Source: Candidatus Neomarinimicrobiota bacterium
GTDB taxonomy: Bacteria > Fidelibacterota > Fidelibacteria > Fidelibacterales > Fidelibacteraceae
NCBI GenBank assembly: GCA_021157965.1
Contig: JAGGVO010000047.1
Coordinates: forward strand, 1 to 64,000
Length of the DNA: 64,000 nucleotides
Direction: 5' to 3'
The notes under the pieces: model-generated
The model's input: the letters and a program-made list of their open reading frames with translations, nothing else
Databases searched by the model: none
Told to the model about the DNA's origin: nothing
Made by a program: the position numbers and the translations under genes
Part shown: positions 28,084 to 37,600 of the stretch, in pieces
Position numbering within the stretch: the first letter of the stretch is position 1
Layout: every line of letters begins with the position of its first letter

Positions 28084-28122
28084 ATAAAAAAAGAGCCTTT
28101 GATACCAAAGGCTCTTTTTTTA
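28084..28122. terminator. Bidirectional terminator between cas6 region and PPDK
   Basis: An 11-bp perfect stem, AAAGAGCCTTT (28090-28100) with AAAGGCTCTTT (28107-28117), has A-runs on the left and T-runs on the right. It can terminate PPDK on the minus strand and any transcript from the left. Confidence 0.92.
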
Positions 28123-28145
28123 TCTATCAATCGCTGAGGATTGGT

Positions 28146-30869
28146 TTATTTGTTTTCCTCGATGGCAGCCTGCGCGGCAGCCAGCCGGGCAACTGGAACC
28201 CGAAAAGGTGAACAGCTGACATAGTTCATGCCCACTTTGTGGCAGAACTTGACAGATGAGGGTTCTCCCCCGTGTTCACCACAAATGCCAACTTTCAGTT
28301 CCGGACGTGTACTCCGTCCCTTTTGGATCCCCATTTCAACCAACTGTCCAACACCTGTCTGATCCAGCACCTGGAAAGGATCATATTCCAAGAGATTTTT
28401 CTCCAGATAGACAGGCAGGAATTTACCCACATCATCCCTTGAGTATCCAAAGGTCATCTGGGTCAGATCATTTGTCCCGAAAGAAAAGAACTCGGCAGTT
28501 TCGGCGATTTCATCAGCCGTCAACGCCGCACGGGGAATTTCAATCATGGTACCCACCATGTAATCCACTTTATCATTTCTTTCTTCGAACACCTTTTCTG
28601 CAGTGGTCCGGATGATTTCTTCCTGCATTTTCAGTTCATCCTTGGTCCCAATCAGGGGAACCATAATTTCAGGAAGGGCTTTTATGCCGCGTTTCTTACA
28701 ATTCAATGCGGCTTCAATGATAGCCCGGGCCTGCATTTCCGTAATTTCCGGATAGGTATTGCCCAGACGGCATCCCCGGTGTCCCAGCATGGGATTCACT
28801 TCATGCAGGGCTTCCACTTTATTGAATACTTCTTCAGGAGAAATACCCAGTTCTTTAGCCATTTCCGCCTGAGACTTCTCATCCTGGGGGACAAATTCAT
28901 GCAGCGGCGGATCCAGCAGGCGTACCGTAACCGGCAGTCCGTTCATGGCTTCAAAAATGCCTTCAAAATCACCCCGCTGCATGGGAAGGAGTTTCTCAAG
29001 GGCTTTCCGGCGGCCCATTTCATCTTCCGCCAGAATCATTTCACGGACAGCCTTGATCCGATCCCCTTCAAAAAACATGTGCTCGGTCCGACAAAGGCCG
29101 ATTCCGGAAGCTCCGAAATCCCGGGCAACTTTCGCATCTTTTGGGGTATCAGCATTGGTACGGACTTTCATGCTGGTATATTTATCACAAAGGTCCATGA
29201 GTTTTGCGAAATTACCGCTCATTTTCGGCTCGATGGTTTCTACCTTGCCTTCGTAAACTTCTCCTGTTGTTCCGTTCAGGGAAATCCAGTTGCCTTCCTT
29301 GTATTCTTTTCCATTAGCAACCATTTTCCGTTCTTTATAATTGACACGAATGCCGCCGGCACCGGAAACACAACATTTTCCCATGCCACGGGCAACAACT
29401 GCCGCGTGGGATGTCATACCGCCACGGGCTGTCAGAATTCCTTCTGCAGCATCCATACCGGACAAATCTTCAGGTGATGTCTCAATACGGACAAGAATGA
29501 CTTTTTCATCTTTGACCTTCCAGGCTTCCGCATCATCTGCAAAAAAGACAATCCGGCCTGTTGCAGCGCCAGGTGAAGCCGGCAATCCTTTGGTGATGAG
29601 TGTGGCTTTTTCCAGAGCCGATTTGTCAAATTCAGGGTGAAGCAGTTCATCCAGCCGGTTTGCATCGACCCGGGTTACCGCCGTTTTCTCATCAATTTTC
29701 CCCTCTTCCAGGAGTTCCATGGCAATACGAACCTCCGCTGCACTGGTCCGTTTTCCATTCCGGGTCTGCAATAACCAAAGCCGGCCTTCCTGAATGGTAA
29801 ACTCCAGATCCTGCATATCCTTATAATGTTCTTCCAGTTTTTTCTGAATTTCAAATAGCTGATTATATACTTCAGGCATCACTTCTTCCAGAGACGGATA
29901 TTTTTCTTTTCTTTCCTCTTCAGAAATATTCTGCAGTTTAGCCCATCGGCGTGACCCTTCCAACGTAATTTGCTGAGGAGTTCTGATTCCGGCAACCACA
30001 TCTTCACCCTGGGCATTCACTAAGTATTCCCCGTTAAAAATGTTTTCACCGGTAGCCGCATCGCGGGTAAAGGCAACACCTGTCGCAGAATTATCCCCCA
30101 TGTTACCATATACCATGGACTGTATATTGACGGCAGTACCCCAATGATGGGGAATACCATTCATTTTCCGGTAATAAATTGCCCGTGAATTATCCCAGCT
30201 TCCAAAAACAGCCCCGATGGCTCCCCACAGCTGTTCCCAGGGATCCGTTGGAAATTCGTTTCCGGTGACTTCTTTCACGGCTTTTTTAAAACGGGCGACC
30301 AGTTCCTGCAAATCGTCTGTTGTCAGTTCCGTATCCAGTTCGACCCCTTTTTCTTTCTTGACCTTTTCAATAATGACTTCAAAGGGATCTTCATCTTCCT
30401 TGGATTCCGGCTTCATACCCATGACGACATCACCATACATCTGAATAAAACGGCGATAAGAATCCCAGGCAAACCGACCATTTCCGGATTTCTTTGCCAG
30501 GCCGGCAACCGTATCTTCATTCAGACCTAAATTCAATACCGTATCCATCATACCGGGCATGGATACCCGGGCTCCCGAACGGACAGATACCAGTAAGGGA
30601 TTTTCACTATCTCCGAACCTGGCTCCCATAACCTCTTCAATATGAGAAATCCCTTTTTCCACCTCAGGCTTCAGTTCTTCAATGGCTTTCTCTATCCCTA
30701 ACTCATTCCAGCGGTTGCAGTAATCCGCCGTAATCGTAAAACCGGCCGGCACCGGCAATCCAATGCGATTCATCTCCGCAAGATTAGCCCCTTTGCCACC
30801 CAACAGATTCTTGTCTGTGGCACGGCCTTCCGCTTTACCTGCTCCAAAAAGATATACATTTTTCTTCAT
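28146..30869 (-). CDS. ppdK: Pyruvate, phosphate dikinase
   Basis: Interconverts pyruvate + ATP + Pi and PEP + AMP + PPi, 907 residues, full length. The N-terminal ATP-grasp domain has LLGGKGANLAEMNRIGLPVPAGF. The central swivelling domain has the phospho-histidine in GGMTSHAAVVARGMGK. The C-terminal TIM barrel has RTEHMFFE and the catalytic cysteine in GICGEHGGEP. The ATG at 30869 has GGAG at good spacing; the frame runs 66 bases further upstream without support. It may serve gluconeogenesis from lactate-derived pyruvate or PPi-linked glycolysis. Confidence 0.97.
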   Translation of the reverse strand: MKKNVYLFGAGKAEGRATDKNLLGGKGANLAEMNRIGLPVPAGFTITADYCNRWNELGIEKAIEELKPEVEKGISHIEEVMGARFGDSENPLLVSVRSGARVSMPGMMDTVLNLGLNEDTVAGLAKKSGNGRFAWDSYRRFIQMYGDVVMGMKPESKEDEDPFEVIIEKVKKEKGVELDTELTTDDLQELVARFKKAVKEVTGNEFPTDPWEQLWGAIGAVFGSWDNSRAIYYRKMNGIPHHWGTAVNIQSMVYGNMGDNSATGVAFTRDAATGENIFNGEYLVNAQGEDVVAGIRTPQQITLEGSRRWAKLQNISEEERKEKYPSLEEVMPEVYNQLFEIQKKLEEHYKDMQDLEFTIQEGRLWLLQTRNGKRTSAAEVRIAMELLEEGKIDEKTAVTRVDANRLDELLHPEFDKSALEKATLITKGLPASPGAATGRIVFFADDAEAWKVKDEKVILVRIETSPEDLSGMDAAEGILTARGGMTSHAAVVARGMGKCCVSGAGGIRVNYKERKMVANGKEYKEGNWISLNGTTGEVYEGKVETIEPKMSGNFAKLMDLCDKYTSMKVRTNADTPKDAKVARDFGASGIGLCRTEHMFFEGDRIKAVREMILAEDEMGRRKALEKLLPMQRGDFEGIFEAMNGLPVTVRLLDPPLHEFVPQDEKSQAEMAKELGISPEEVFNKVEALHEVNPMLGHRGCRLGNTYPEITEMQARAIIEAALNCKKRGIKALPEIMVPLIGTKDELKMQEEIIRTTAEKVFEERNDKVDYMVGTMIEIPRAALTADEIAETAEFFSFGTNDLTQMTFGYSRDDVGKFLPVYLEKNLLEYDPFQVLDQTGVGQLVEMGIQKGRSTRPELKVGICGEHGGEPSSVKFCHKVGMNYVSCSPFRVPVARLAAAQAAIEENK

Positions 30870-31086
30870 AGTTTCTCCATTTGTTTTCAGCTTGGAAATA
30901 TAAGTATCTTCATTTCTAAATGCAATGAAGCACAACCGATGTTACCTGATTATTCCGGAAATTAATCCGACACGATACTTTCTTACTTCAATTTTTCTCT
31001 ATTTTAATTATCATTCCGCACAAATTTTAATAGATTTTCCGGGGAAAGGTTAAGCAGAAACCAACCAGGTCAATCAGGAGTTCGGT

Positions 31087-33060
31087 ATGGGACAAAATCT
31101 TATTGAAAAGATAGTACAAAAACACGCGGCAGACACCACGGGGATGCTTCACAGCGGCGACTATGTCAGCATCCGGCCGCGTCATGTATTAACCCACGAT
31201 AATACCGGGGCTGTCATCCCGAAATTCCGGGAAATCGGCGCCTTTTCAGTAGCCGATCCACGGCAGCCGGTTTTTGCACTTGATCATAATATTCAGGATA
31301 CATCTGAAAAAAACCTGTCAAAGTACCGGACCATCGAACAATTTGCCAGGGATATGGGGGTGGATTTTTATCCTGCGGGATATGGTATCGGTCATCAGAT
31401 TATGTGTGAGCAGGGATATGCTTTTCCCGGCACTCTGGTTGTTGCATCAGACAGCCATTCCAATATGTACGGCGGCCTGGGGTGTCTGGGGACACCGGTC
31501 GTAAGGACTGACGCAGCGGCTCTCTGGGCTACTGGCAAAACCTGGTGGCAAATCCCGCCTGTTACCAAAGTATTATTGACAGGCAAACTAAATCCGGGCG
31601 TCAGTGGTAAGGATGTTATATTAACCTTATGCGGGATTTTCAATCATGACGAGGTTTTAAACCATGCTCTGGAATTCTCAGGAGAAGGTGTTCTTACTCT
31701 CCCTATTGCTGACCGTTTGGCTATTGCCAACATGACCACGGAATGGGGGGCGCTGGCAGGGCTGTTCCCCATTGACAGCAAAACGCTGGAATGGATGAAA
31801 AACCGGGAGGAGGAACTTCGGATGCAGGGGCTGCCCGGTGTTCCATCCGATATAGACGGAAATGGACAGCATCCCAGAATCAACCGGTCAACCCTGAAGG
31901 AATTATCCAAGCTTAGGCTCCGCCCCGACCCCGACGCCGTTTATGTCCAGGAAATCACCCTGGATCTACATACCGTTACACCGGTCGTCAGCGGTCCCCA
32001 TCATGTTAAAACATACCAATCCGCCACCCGGGCCGAAACACAAAAAATAAAAATCAATAAAGCTTATCTGCTTTCCTGTGTTAACAGCCGATATGAAGAT
32101 TTGGCTGAAGCGGCAAAAATCGTGAGAGGGAAGAAAGTGGCGCCGGGTGTTTCATTCTATATTGCCGCAGCGTCGGCTGAGGTCCAGAAAAAAAGCGAAG
32201 CGGCAGGTGACTGGCAAACCCTGCTGGATGCCGGAGCCATTACTTTGCCACCGGGATGCGGTCCGTGCATCGGTCTGGGCCGGGGCCTTCTTGAAGACGG
32301 TGAAGTGGGAATCTCCGCCACAAACCGAAACTTCAAGGGACGCATGGGATCAAAAGAGGCCAAGGCCTATCTGGCATCACCGGCTGTTGTGGCTCAATCC
32401 GCTATAAAGGGTTACATCAGTCATTTAAATGAGGAAAAAGTTCTCAATCCCATCGCCAAACGGATTCCTCTGGCTAAAGCCACAGAACAGGCTCCTTCCA
32501 AACTCATTGAAGGCTTTCCCAAAGTCACCCGGGGGAAGCTCCTGTTTTGTCCGGCAGACAATATGAATACAGACGGTATTTATCCCGGGAAATACACATA
32601 CAATGACGCCATGACGCCGGAACAACAGGCATCTGTGGCCATGGAAAACTATGATTCCGCTTTCCGCTCCCTGGTTCGTCCGGGAGATATTCTGGCCGGC
32701 GGATTCAATTTCGGCACAGGCAGCAGTCGTGAACAGGCAGCTACAGCCCTGAAATACCTGGGTATACAAATGGTCATTGCCGGATCCTTCAGCCAGACTT
32801 ACAAGCGAAACGCCATCAACAACGGGTTTATCGTCGTAGAATCTCCCGAATTTATTCATTATCTTTTGCGGCAATTCGGCAAGGACAAGCTGACACACCA
32901 AACGGAACTGGAAATCCTTGTGGATTGGAAATCCCGGTTCATTCATATTCGCGATAAACAGTTTGCCATGGACGGACTGGGTGTTCCTGCCCAGGAATTG
33001 ATCCTCCAGGGGGGACTGAATATGTGGGTCCGGGAACAACTCAAGAAAAAGGAAATGTGA
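31087..33060 (+). CDS. Aconitase-superfamily hydratase of the homoaconitase (Lys4) type
   Basis: 657-residue Fe-S hydratase containing both the three-domain core and the C-terminal swivel. Cluster ligands are in LSCVNSRYEDL and PPGCGPCIGLG. The swivel has NTDGIYPGKYTYNDAM and GFNFGTGSSREQAATALK. The stretches THDNTGAVIPKF, DSHSNMYGGLGCLGTP and ATGKTWWQIPP closely resemble eukaryotic mitochondrial homoaconitase Lys4, from memory. In bacteria this type can act as the TCA-cycle aconitase or in lysine/leucine-type chain elongation. No neighbouring lysine or leucine genes support a choice. AGGAG precedes the ATG, and the stop nearly touches the kinase gene. Confidence 0.85.
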   Translation: MGQNLIEKIVQKHAADTTGMLHSGDYVSIRPRHVLTHDNTGAVIPKFREIGAFSVADPRQPVFALDHNIQDTSEKNLSKYRTIEQFARDMGVDFYPAGYGIGHQIMCEQGYAFPGTLVVASDSHSNMYGGLGCLGTPVVRTDAAALWATGKTWWQIPPVTKVLLTGKLNPGVSGKDVILTLCGIFNHDEVLNHALEFSGEGVLTLPIADRLAIANMTTEWGALAGLFPIDSKTLEWMKNREEELRMQGLPGVPSDIDGNGQHPRINRSTLKELSKLRLRPDPDAVYVQEITLDLHTVTPVVSGPHHVKTYQSATRAETQKIKINKAYLLSCVNSRYEDLAEAAKIVRGKKVAPGVSFYIAAASAEVQKKSEAAGDWQTLLDAGAITLPPGCGPCIGLGRGLLEDGEVGISATNRNFKGRMGSKEAKAYLASPAVVAQSAIKGYISHLNEEKVLNPIAKRIPLAKATEQAPSKLIEGFPKVTRGKLLFCPADNMNTDGIYPGKYTYNDAMTPEQQASVAMENYDSAFRSLVRPGDILAGGFNFGTGSSREQAATALKYLGIQMVIAGSFSQTYKRNAINNGFIVVESPEFIHYLLRQFGKDKLTHQTELEILVDWKSRFIHIRDKQFAMDGLGVPAQELILQGGLNMWVREQLKKKEM

Positions 33061-33061
33061 T

Positions 33062-33973
33062 ATGGCACAAATTGTTGTGGTGGGCTCCATAGCTCTGGAC
33101 AGTGTGGAGACACCCCATGGCAGACGGAAAAGTGCCCTGGGGGGGTCCTCCACCTATTTCAGCCTTTCCTCCTCCCACTATACTAAAACCTGTCTTGTCG
33201 GTGTGGCGGGGACAGATTTTCCCAAGTCCGCACTGGATTTACTTCAAAAACACGGGATCGACCTGGAAGGGCTTGAAATAAAGGAAGGAAAGACTTTTCG
33301 CTGGGGCGGCCGGTATAAAAGCAATCTGAATAAACGGGACACGTTGTATACCGAACTGAATGTCTTTGAAAATTTTCAGCCGTCTCTTCCTCCGGCTTAC
33401 AGGAAAAGTCCCATTCTCTTTCTCGGAAACATTCACCCCGAATTGCAGCTGCAAGTATTACACCAGATGGAAAATCATCCCCTCACGGCTTTAGACACCA
33501 TGAACCTTTGGATCGACATCAGCCGGGACACACTTCTGGATGTCATTTCAAAAATGGATATTCTGTTCATCAATGAAGATGAGATCAGACAGCTGAACGG
33601 GACATCCAGCATACTCACCGCGGCACGTAAAACACTTCAATCCGGCCCCCAATTTCTCATTGTTAAACGGGGCGAAAACGGTGCCATACTATTTCACAAG
33701 GATAAATTATTCATCATGCCTGCCTATCCTATTGAGAATGTTGTAGATCCTACCGGCGCAGGAGATTCTTTCGCCGGCGGCTTTATGGGATACCTGTCTA
33801 CACGGAACACCCGACAATTATCCATGAAAGATTATAAAATCGCCATGGTTCACGGAACAGTAATGGCTTCATTTCTTGTCGAAACCTTTTCCACGGACAG
33901 GCTCGTCTCAATAACAAATGAATCTATACAACACCGGGTTCGCAATTTACTGGAAATGACCTGTGTGGATTAA
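33062..33973 (+). CDS. PfkB-family carbohydrate/nucleoside kinase
   Basis: 303-residue ribokinase-fold kinase that phosphorylates a sugar or nucleoside with ATP. The N-terminal sugar-binding region has ALGGSSTYFSL. NEDEIRQL is the usual mid-protein motif. The C-terminal signature DPTGAGDSFAGGFMGYL holds the catalytic Asp and the anion hole. It is co-transcribed with the aconitase-like gene one base upstream, an association I cannot explain. The substrate is not determinable; the family also contains adenosine kinases. Confidence 0.9.
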   Translation: MAQIVVVGSIALDSVETPHGRRKSALGGSSTYFSLSSSHYTKTCLVGVAGTDFPKSALDLLQKHGIDLEGLEIKEGKTFRWGGRYKSNLNKRDTLYTELNVFENFQPSLPPAYRKSPILFLGNIHPELQLQVLHQMENHPLTALDTMNLWIDISRDTLLDVISKMDILFINEDEIRQLNGTSSILTAARKTLQSGPQFLIVKRGENGAILFHKDKLFIMPAYPIENVVDPTGAGDSFAGGFMGYLSTRNTRQLSMKDYKIAMVHGTVMASFLVETFSTDRLVSITNESIQHRVRNLLEMTCVD

Positions 33974-34070
33974 AACGGATGACTCCGGGATTCAGGAAAA
34001 TTTGATGGACAAATTATTTGATTATGGCCGTGTATTAAATAAATTATAAGGATATTAAAAAGGAGAGATA

Positions 34071-35168
34071 ATGAAAATTACAAAAGTTCACATCTTGCTT
34101 TTTCTGGTTGCCATAGCCCTGATTATCGGGTGCTCTTCCCAGGAATTCACATCTGCAAAACTATATGTCCAGCAGAAAAATCTTCCCAAAGCAGAAGAAT
34201 TTTTCCTAAAGGCCATGGAACGGGAACCGACCAATCCGGAAGTGCCATATCTTCTGGCCAGGGATGTATACGGCCCCCAGGAAAAATATGGACTGGCCCT
34301 GGAATACCTGAATAAATCACTGGAGCGTGGACCTCAGTTCAAAGAAGATATTGAACAACTGAAGGAATATTACTGGCAAAAGTCCTACAATGAGGGCTTA
34401 AAATACTACATGGCATTACAGAACAAATCAGCCACAGATTCCGTTAATGCCGTCCAGGAAGCCACTCGCTTTCTGAAAGATGCCAAAGATCTGAAACCGG
34501 ACGACGAACGCGCTTACTATCAGTTGGCACGTATTGCAAAAATCTATGAAAACGATTCGGAAAAGAGCATGGCTTATATCAACGAAGGCCTCGAAAAATC
34601 CGAAAAAGCCCCGATTTTGAAAGAATATAAAGCAATCCAGCTGATTCAGAAGGGAGAGAAAGATGAAGCCCTGGCCTTGCTGAAAGATGTCATCCAGATG
34701 GAAACAGAAAGAAAGCAGGACGCTGCCAAACTCTATGCGCGAATCCTCCTTGAAGAAGAACGTTACGACGAGGCAGAAGCCACATTTAAACAAATCGTGG
34801 AAGAAAATCCTGATATTTCAGATAACTATTTCAATCTCGGCTACCTCTACGTAAAAATGGCCTCTGAAGCAAAAGATCGGGAAGAAACGGAACTGGCCAA
34901 TCAGTATTATGAAAAGGCTAAAAATCAGTTCGAAACCGTTCTGGCGATGAATCCTGACGATATGCTTGTCCTTGAAGCCGTCGGCGACCTATACACTGAA
35001 TTAAAAGACTATGCCACCGCTGAATATTACTATCAGCAAATGGTGGATAAAAATCCCATGAATGTAAATTACTTAAAAAAGTTGGGGCGTGTCATTTATC
35101 TTCAGGGCCGGCAGAAAGAAGGGCAGGCTATTTGGGACCAGGCAAAAGCCATTGAATCTCTGGAATAG
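34071..35168 (+). CDS. TPR-repeat lipoprotein
   Basis: 365 residues with a lipoprotein signal ending IIGC (Cys21). The rest is a run of tetratricopeptide-like helix pairs, e.g. AKLYVQQKNLPKAEEFFLKAMEREPTN, DAAKLYARILLEEERYDEAEATFKQIVEENPD and YFNLGYLYVKMA. Highly charged, mostly helical. AGGAGAG is before the ATG. It is followed by a strong terminator, so it forms its own unit. Likely an outer-membrane-anchored scaffold; partner unknown. Confidence 0.85.
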   Translation: MKITKVHILLFLVAIALIIGCSSQEFTSAKLYVQQKNLPKAEEFFLKAMEREPTNPEVPYLLARDVYGPQEKYGLALEYLNKSLERGPQFKEDIEQLKEYYWQKSYNEGLKYYMALQNKSATDSVNAVQEATRFLKDAKDLKPDDERAYYQLARIAKIYENDSEKSMAYINEGLEKSEKAPILKEYKAIQLIQKGEKDEALALLKDVIQMETERKQDAAKLYARILLEEERYDEAEATFKQIVEENPDISDNYFNLGYLYVKMASEAKDREETELANQYYEKAKNQFETVLAMNPDDMLVLEAVGDLYTELKDYATAEYYYQQMVDKNPMNVNYLKKLGRVIYLQGRQKEGQAIWDQAKAIESLE

Positions 35169-35191
35169 ATTGTCATATCAAATACACTTCT

Positions 35192-35218
35192 AAGGGGTTG
35201 ATATCAACCCCTTTTTTA
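35192..35218 (+). terminator. Rho-independent terminator after the TPR lipoprotein gene
   Basis: A perfect 20-bp palindrome (AGGGGTTGAT/ATCAACCCCT, 35193-35212) runs directly into TTTTTT, 24 bp after the stop codon. Confidence 0.92.
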
Positions 35219-35358
35219 TTTCATGTGAGCAACCACACAGGACGGAATCCCGGACATGATATTCCTTTTTAAGGGGAACAAATATCCGTAATTTAGTGTA
35301 AGATAATTAACTTATGGTCTCTTTCCGTGTCTAATATACGGGAAGAAAAGGAAGGCTT

Positions 35359-36024
35359 ATGAAACGTATACTTTTAAATCTTTCATTCCTGGCGGCACTT
35401 CTCATCTTCACGTCGGGGTGTTATACGCTGACACGTCCTCCTTTGTCCGCTATTGAGGCGGATTCATCAGCTGCAATCACTTATTATCATGAAGAATATC
35501 ATGACAACAGGGTAGAAAACTATAATTTTTACGATCCTTATGGATACTATTCTTATTCACCCTATCGCTGGCATTTACGTTACGACTGGTTTACGGGGAA
35601 TTATTATTACGATCCTTATTATTACGATTACAGATATTATAACCGGGACTGGTATTATTACAACAACCGGTATTACTGGTACCGGGACGGGTACTGGTAT
35701 TATGTTCCCTCAGCTGGAAGCGGTTCTTCAGGCGGCAATGACAGCGATAAAACCCCCGGAAGGCGAACATTATCCGTCCCCAGGGCAATTGGCCCATCCT
35801 CCCATTCTACGGGTTCTCTTCCCCCACCTTCTGAAAATATCCGCGTTTCCTCGGGAAATGCGACACCCGTCACGTCACCTCCTCCGGCTACATCCGGTGA
35901 AACCAAATCATATTCAACCCCCAAATCTTCTTCCGGTGGAAGCTCATCCTCATCCTCAGAAAAACAGAAAGAAACCAAAACGGAAAATTCAAACAATCGC
36001 CGCAGCAGTAAACCAAGACGGTAA
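35359..36024 (+). CDS. Tyrosine-rich lipoprotein with Ser/Pro-rich tail
   Basis: 221 residues, unrecognised family. A lipoprotein signal ends TSGC (Cys21). Residues about 45-115 are extraordinarily rich in Tyr, Asp, Asn, Arg and Trp (runs such as YYYDPYYYDYRYY). The C-terminal half is a low-complexity Ser/Pro/Gly/Lys region (SSSGGSSSSSSEKQKE) ending in RRSSKPRR. It resembles the YXXD-rich lipoproteins seen in some FCB bacteria. The tail suggests a flexible or peptidoglycan-contacting segment. It sits six bases before a porin-like gene, so co-expression is likely. Confidence 0.75.
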   Translation: MKRILLNLSFLAALLIFTSGCYTLTRPPLSAIEADSSAAITYYHEEYHDNRVENYNFYDPYGYYSYSPYRWHLRYDWFTGNYYYDPYYYDYRYYNRDWYYYNNRYYWYRDGYWYYVPSAGSGSSGGNDSDKTPGRRTLSVPRAIGPSSHSTGSLPPPSENIRVSSGNATPVTSPPPATSGETKSYSTPKSSSGGSSSSSSEKQKETKTENSNNRRSSKPRR

Positions 36025-36029
36025 ACATT

Positions 36030-37154
36030 ATGAGAAAGATACTTTTTATTGCTTTTTTGAGTATTCAGATTCTGTTTGCACAGTACAGTGAAGAAGATGC
36101 AATACGCCCTTTTAACGGGTTTTCAGGACATCTGCCTCAAAGTACAGCCATCGGCGGGGCCGGAGTGGCAGCCGGTCAGGTTATGCCGGAATTCTCACTC
36201 AATCCGGCCAATATCGCCATGACCAAATTCCGGATACTTCGGGGGACCTATGGATCCGGAGAATTTACCAGCGGAAGTGAAACATTGCCTCAAAACCGCA
36301 TATCTCATGTTTCCTATACACATGCCATACCCGTTTTTCGTGGACATCTGAGCTGGGCAACGGGGATTACCCAGGATCTTGAATATGCCATGAAATATGA
36401 AATTCCTTCCTATTCCCAACGAATTGAAGGAAGCAGTTATACATTTCATCTGGCCGGGGCCACAGAATTTGCCAAAGATCTCTATATCGGTACTGATTTC
36501 CAAATCCCGATGGGTGATTTTAAGCTGACAGCCAAGGATTTTAACCAGAATACACAGCTTCTGGTTGAACCTTCTTTTATCGGCGTCTCAGGAAAAATAG
36601 GGCTGATACACACCTTAACCCCATATCTGAACATCGGACTGTCAGCTCAATTGCCAAAAACCTTATGGGTAACTGAAGATAACACGGAGATTTTTGGAGA
36701 CAGCCTAATTTTGGAATATGAACCTTTCGACTATAACCTGACACGCCCTATGGAATTCCAGGTAGGAGCCGCACTCCTTCTCAAATGGTTTGATCTCTTT
36801 TATCAGGCCGATTTGATTCACTGGAACGGGTTAAAATGGGATTCTGAAGACAGTGAACTGTTTGATCAAAAGATCAATGAGGGGATAGAGGAACATTTTG
36901 ACAAGACCCTGACCCATCGGGCAGGCTTGGCAGTCCATCCTCCCTTCCTGCCCATGAATCTTTATGGAGGATATCAGTTCAGACCCAACCCGCGCAAAGG
37001 AGAAGACCCGGTTCATGTGACCAGTGTCGGATTCTCATGGCTTTTCCGGCAAAGTGTAAATATCAGCACCTCCTGGCAATCATGGACCTGGAAGTATGAG
37101 GGACAGGATGAGTCCTGGGAACAATTATTAATCGGCATGGAATTTATCTTTTAA
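36030..37154 (+). CDS. Outer-membrane beta-barrel, OmpP1/FadL/TodX-like
   Basis: 374 residues with signal peptide MRKILFIAFLSIQILFA. The mature start PFNGFSGHLPQSTAIGGAGVA and SLNPANIAMTK fit the FadL/PorV-like family, where conserved Asn-Pro-Ala segments form the plug. Alternating amphipathic strands continue to a final aromatic residue (GMEFIF). It follows the tyrosine-rich lipoprotein by five bases and is followed by a terminator. Probably takes up a hydrophobic compound or acts as a PorV-like shuttle. Confidence 0.78.
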   Translation: MRKILFIAFLSIQILFAQYSEEDAIRPFNGFSGHLPQSTAIGGAGVAAGQVMPEFSLNPANIAMTKFRILRGTYGSGEFTSGSETLPQNRISHVSYTHAIPVFRGHLSWATGITQDLEYAMKYEIPSYSQRIEGSSYTFHLAGATEFAKDLYIGTDFQIPMGDFKLTAKDFNQNTQLLVEPSFIGVSGKIGLIHTLTPYLNIGLSAQLPKTLWVTEDNTEIFGDSLILEYEPFDYNLTRPMEFQVGAALLLKWFDLFYQADLIHWNGLKWDSEDSELFDQKINEGIEEHFDKTLTHRAGLAVHPPFLPMNLYGGYQFRPNPRKGEDPVHVTSVGFSWLFRQSVNISTSWQSWTWKYEGQDESWEQLLIGMEFIF

Positions 37155-37180
37155 AAGTTATTTTACTTCCATACGCAATA

Positions 37181-37208
37181 AGGCCGTTTTCCGAACGGCC
37201 ATTTTTTA
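37181..37208 (+). terminator. Rho-independent terminator after the OmpP1-like gene
   Basis: GGCCGTT (37182-37188) pairs with AACGGCC (37194-37200) around a TTCCG loop, followed by a run of T. Confidence 0.9.
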
Positions 37209-37330
37209 TTCATGTCAAGTTATAAATGCATTGTCATCATTTAAAAAGCTTTCTATTTTTTCTACTGAACATCATAAATGATTAATGCACATAACCGTTC
37301 AACATAATCCGGATGTCTTATATAAAACGC

Positions 37331-37536
37331 ATGAATATCTTTGCTCTATTTTTATCCATATTGTACTCTGGCGGAATTTATACCTGGAGTGTTTTCAGTT
37401 GAATTTCGGAATCATCATTGCCGGTCCCCTTGCCGGAGGATGGCTTTCAGATACCTTCGGCAATTATCAGTATATGTCCTATGCAACTGCATCGATTGGC
37501 CTCACCAACGTAATCCGGGATGATATGCCTTTATAA
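37331..37536 (+). pseudogene. Relic of an MFS transporter (oxalate/formate antiporter type)
   Basis: The frame at 37331-37402 encodes MNIFALFLSILYSGGIYTWSVF followed by TGA, which is the first helix of OFA-type MFS proteins (typical IYAWSVF). In a second frame directly after it comes FGIIIAGPLAGGWLSDTFGNYQYM, a typical late loop and helix of the same family. The 350 or so residues between are missing. This is an internally deleted, frame-disrupted gene, not an active transporter. Confidence 0.7.
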
Positions 37537-37600
37537 AGGGATATGAACAGAGTGTCCGGACATGTCCGGTATAAAAATAATAAGAATGGAGGGTTTTCGG

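Noticed and set aside
35540-36091. 183-codon frame overlapping the tyrosine-rich lipoprotein
   Set aside because: Its Ile/Thr-repetitive product is what the TAT/GAT-rich lipoprotein codons give in another frame; no ribosome-binding site.
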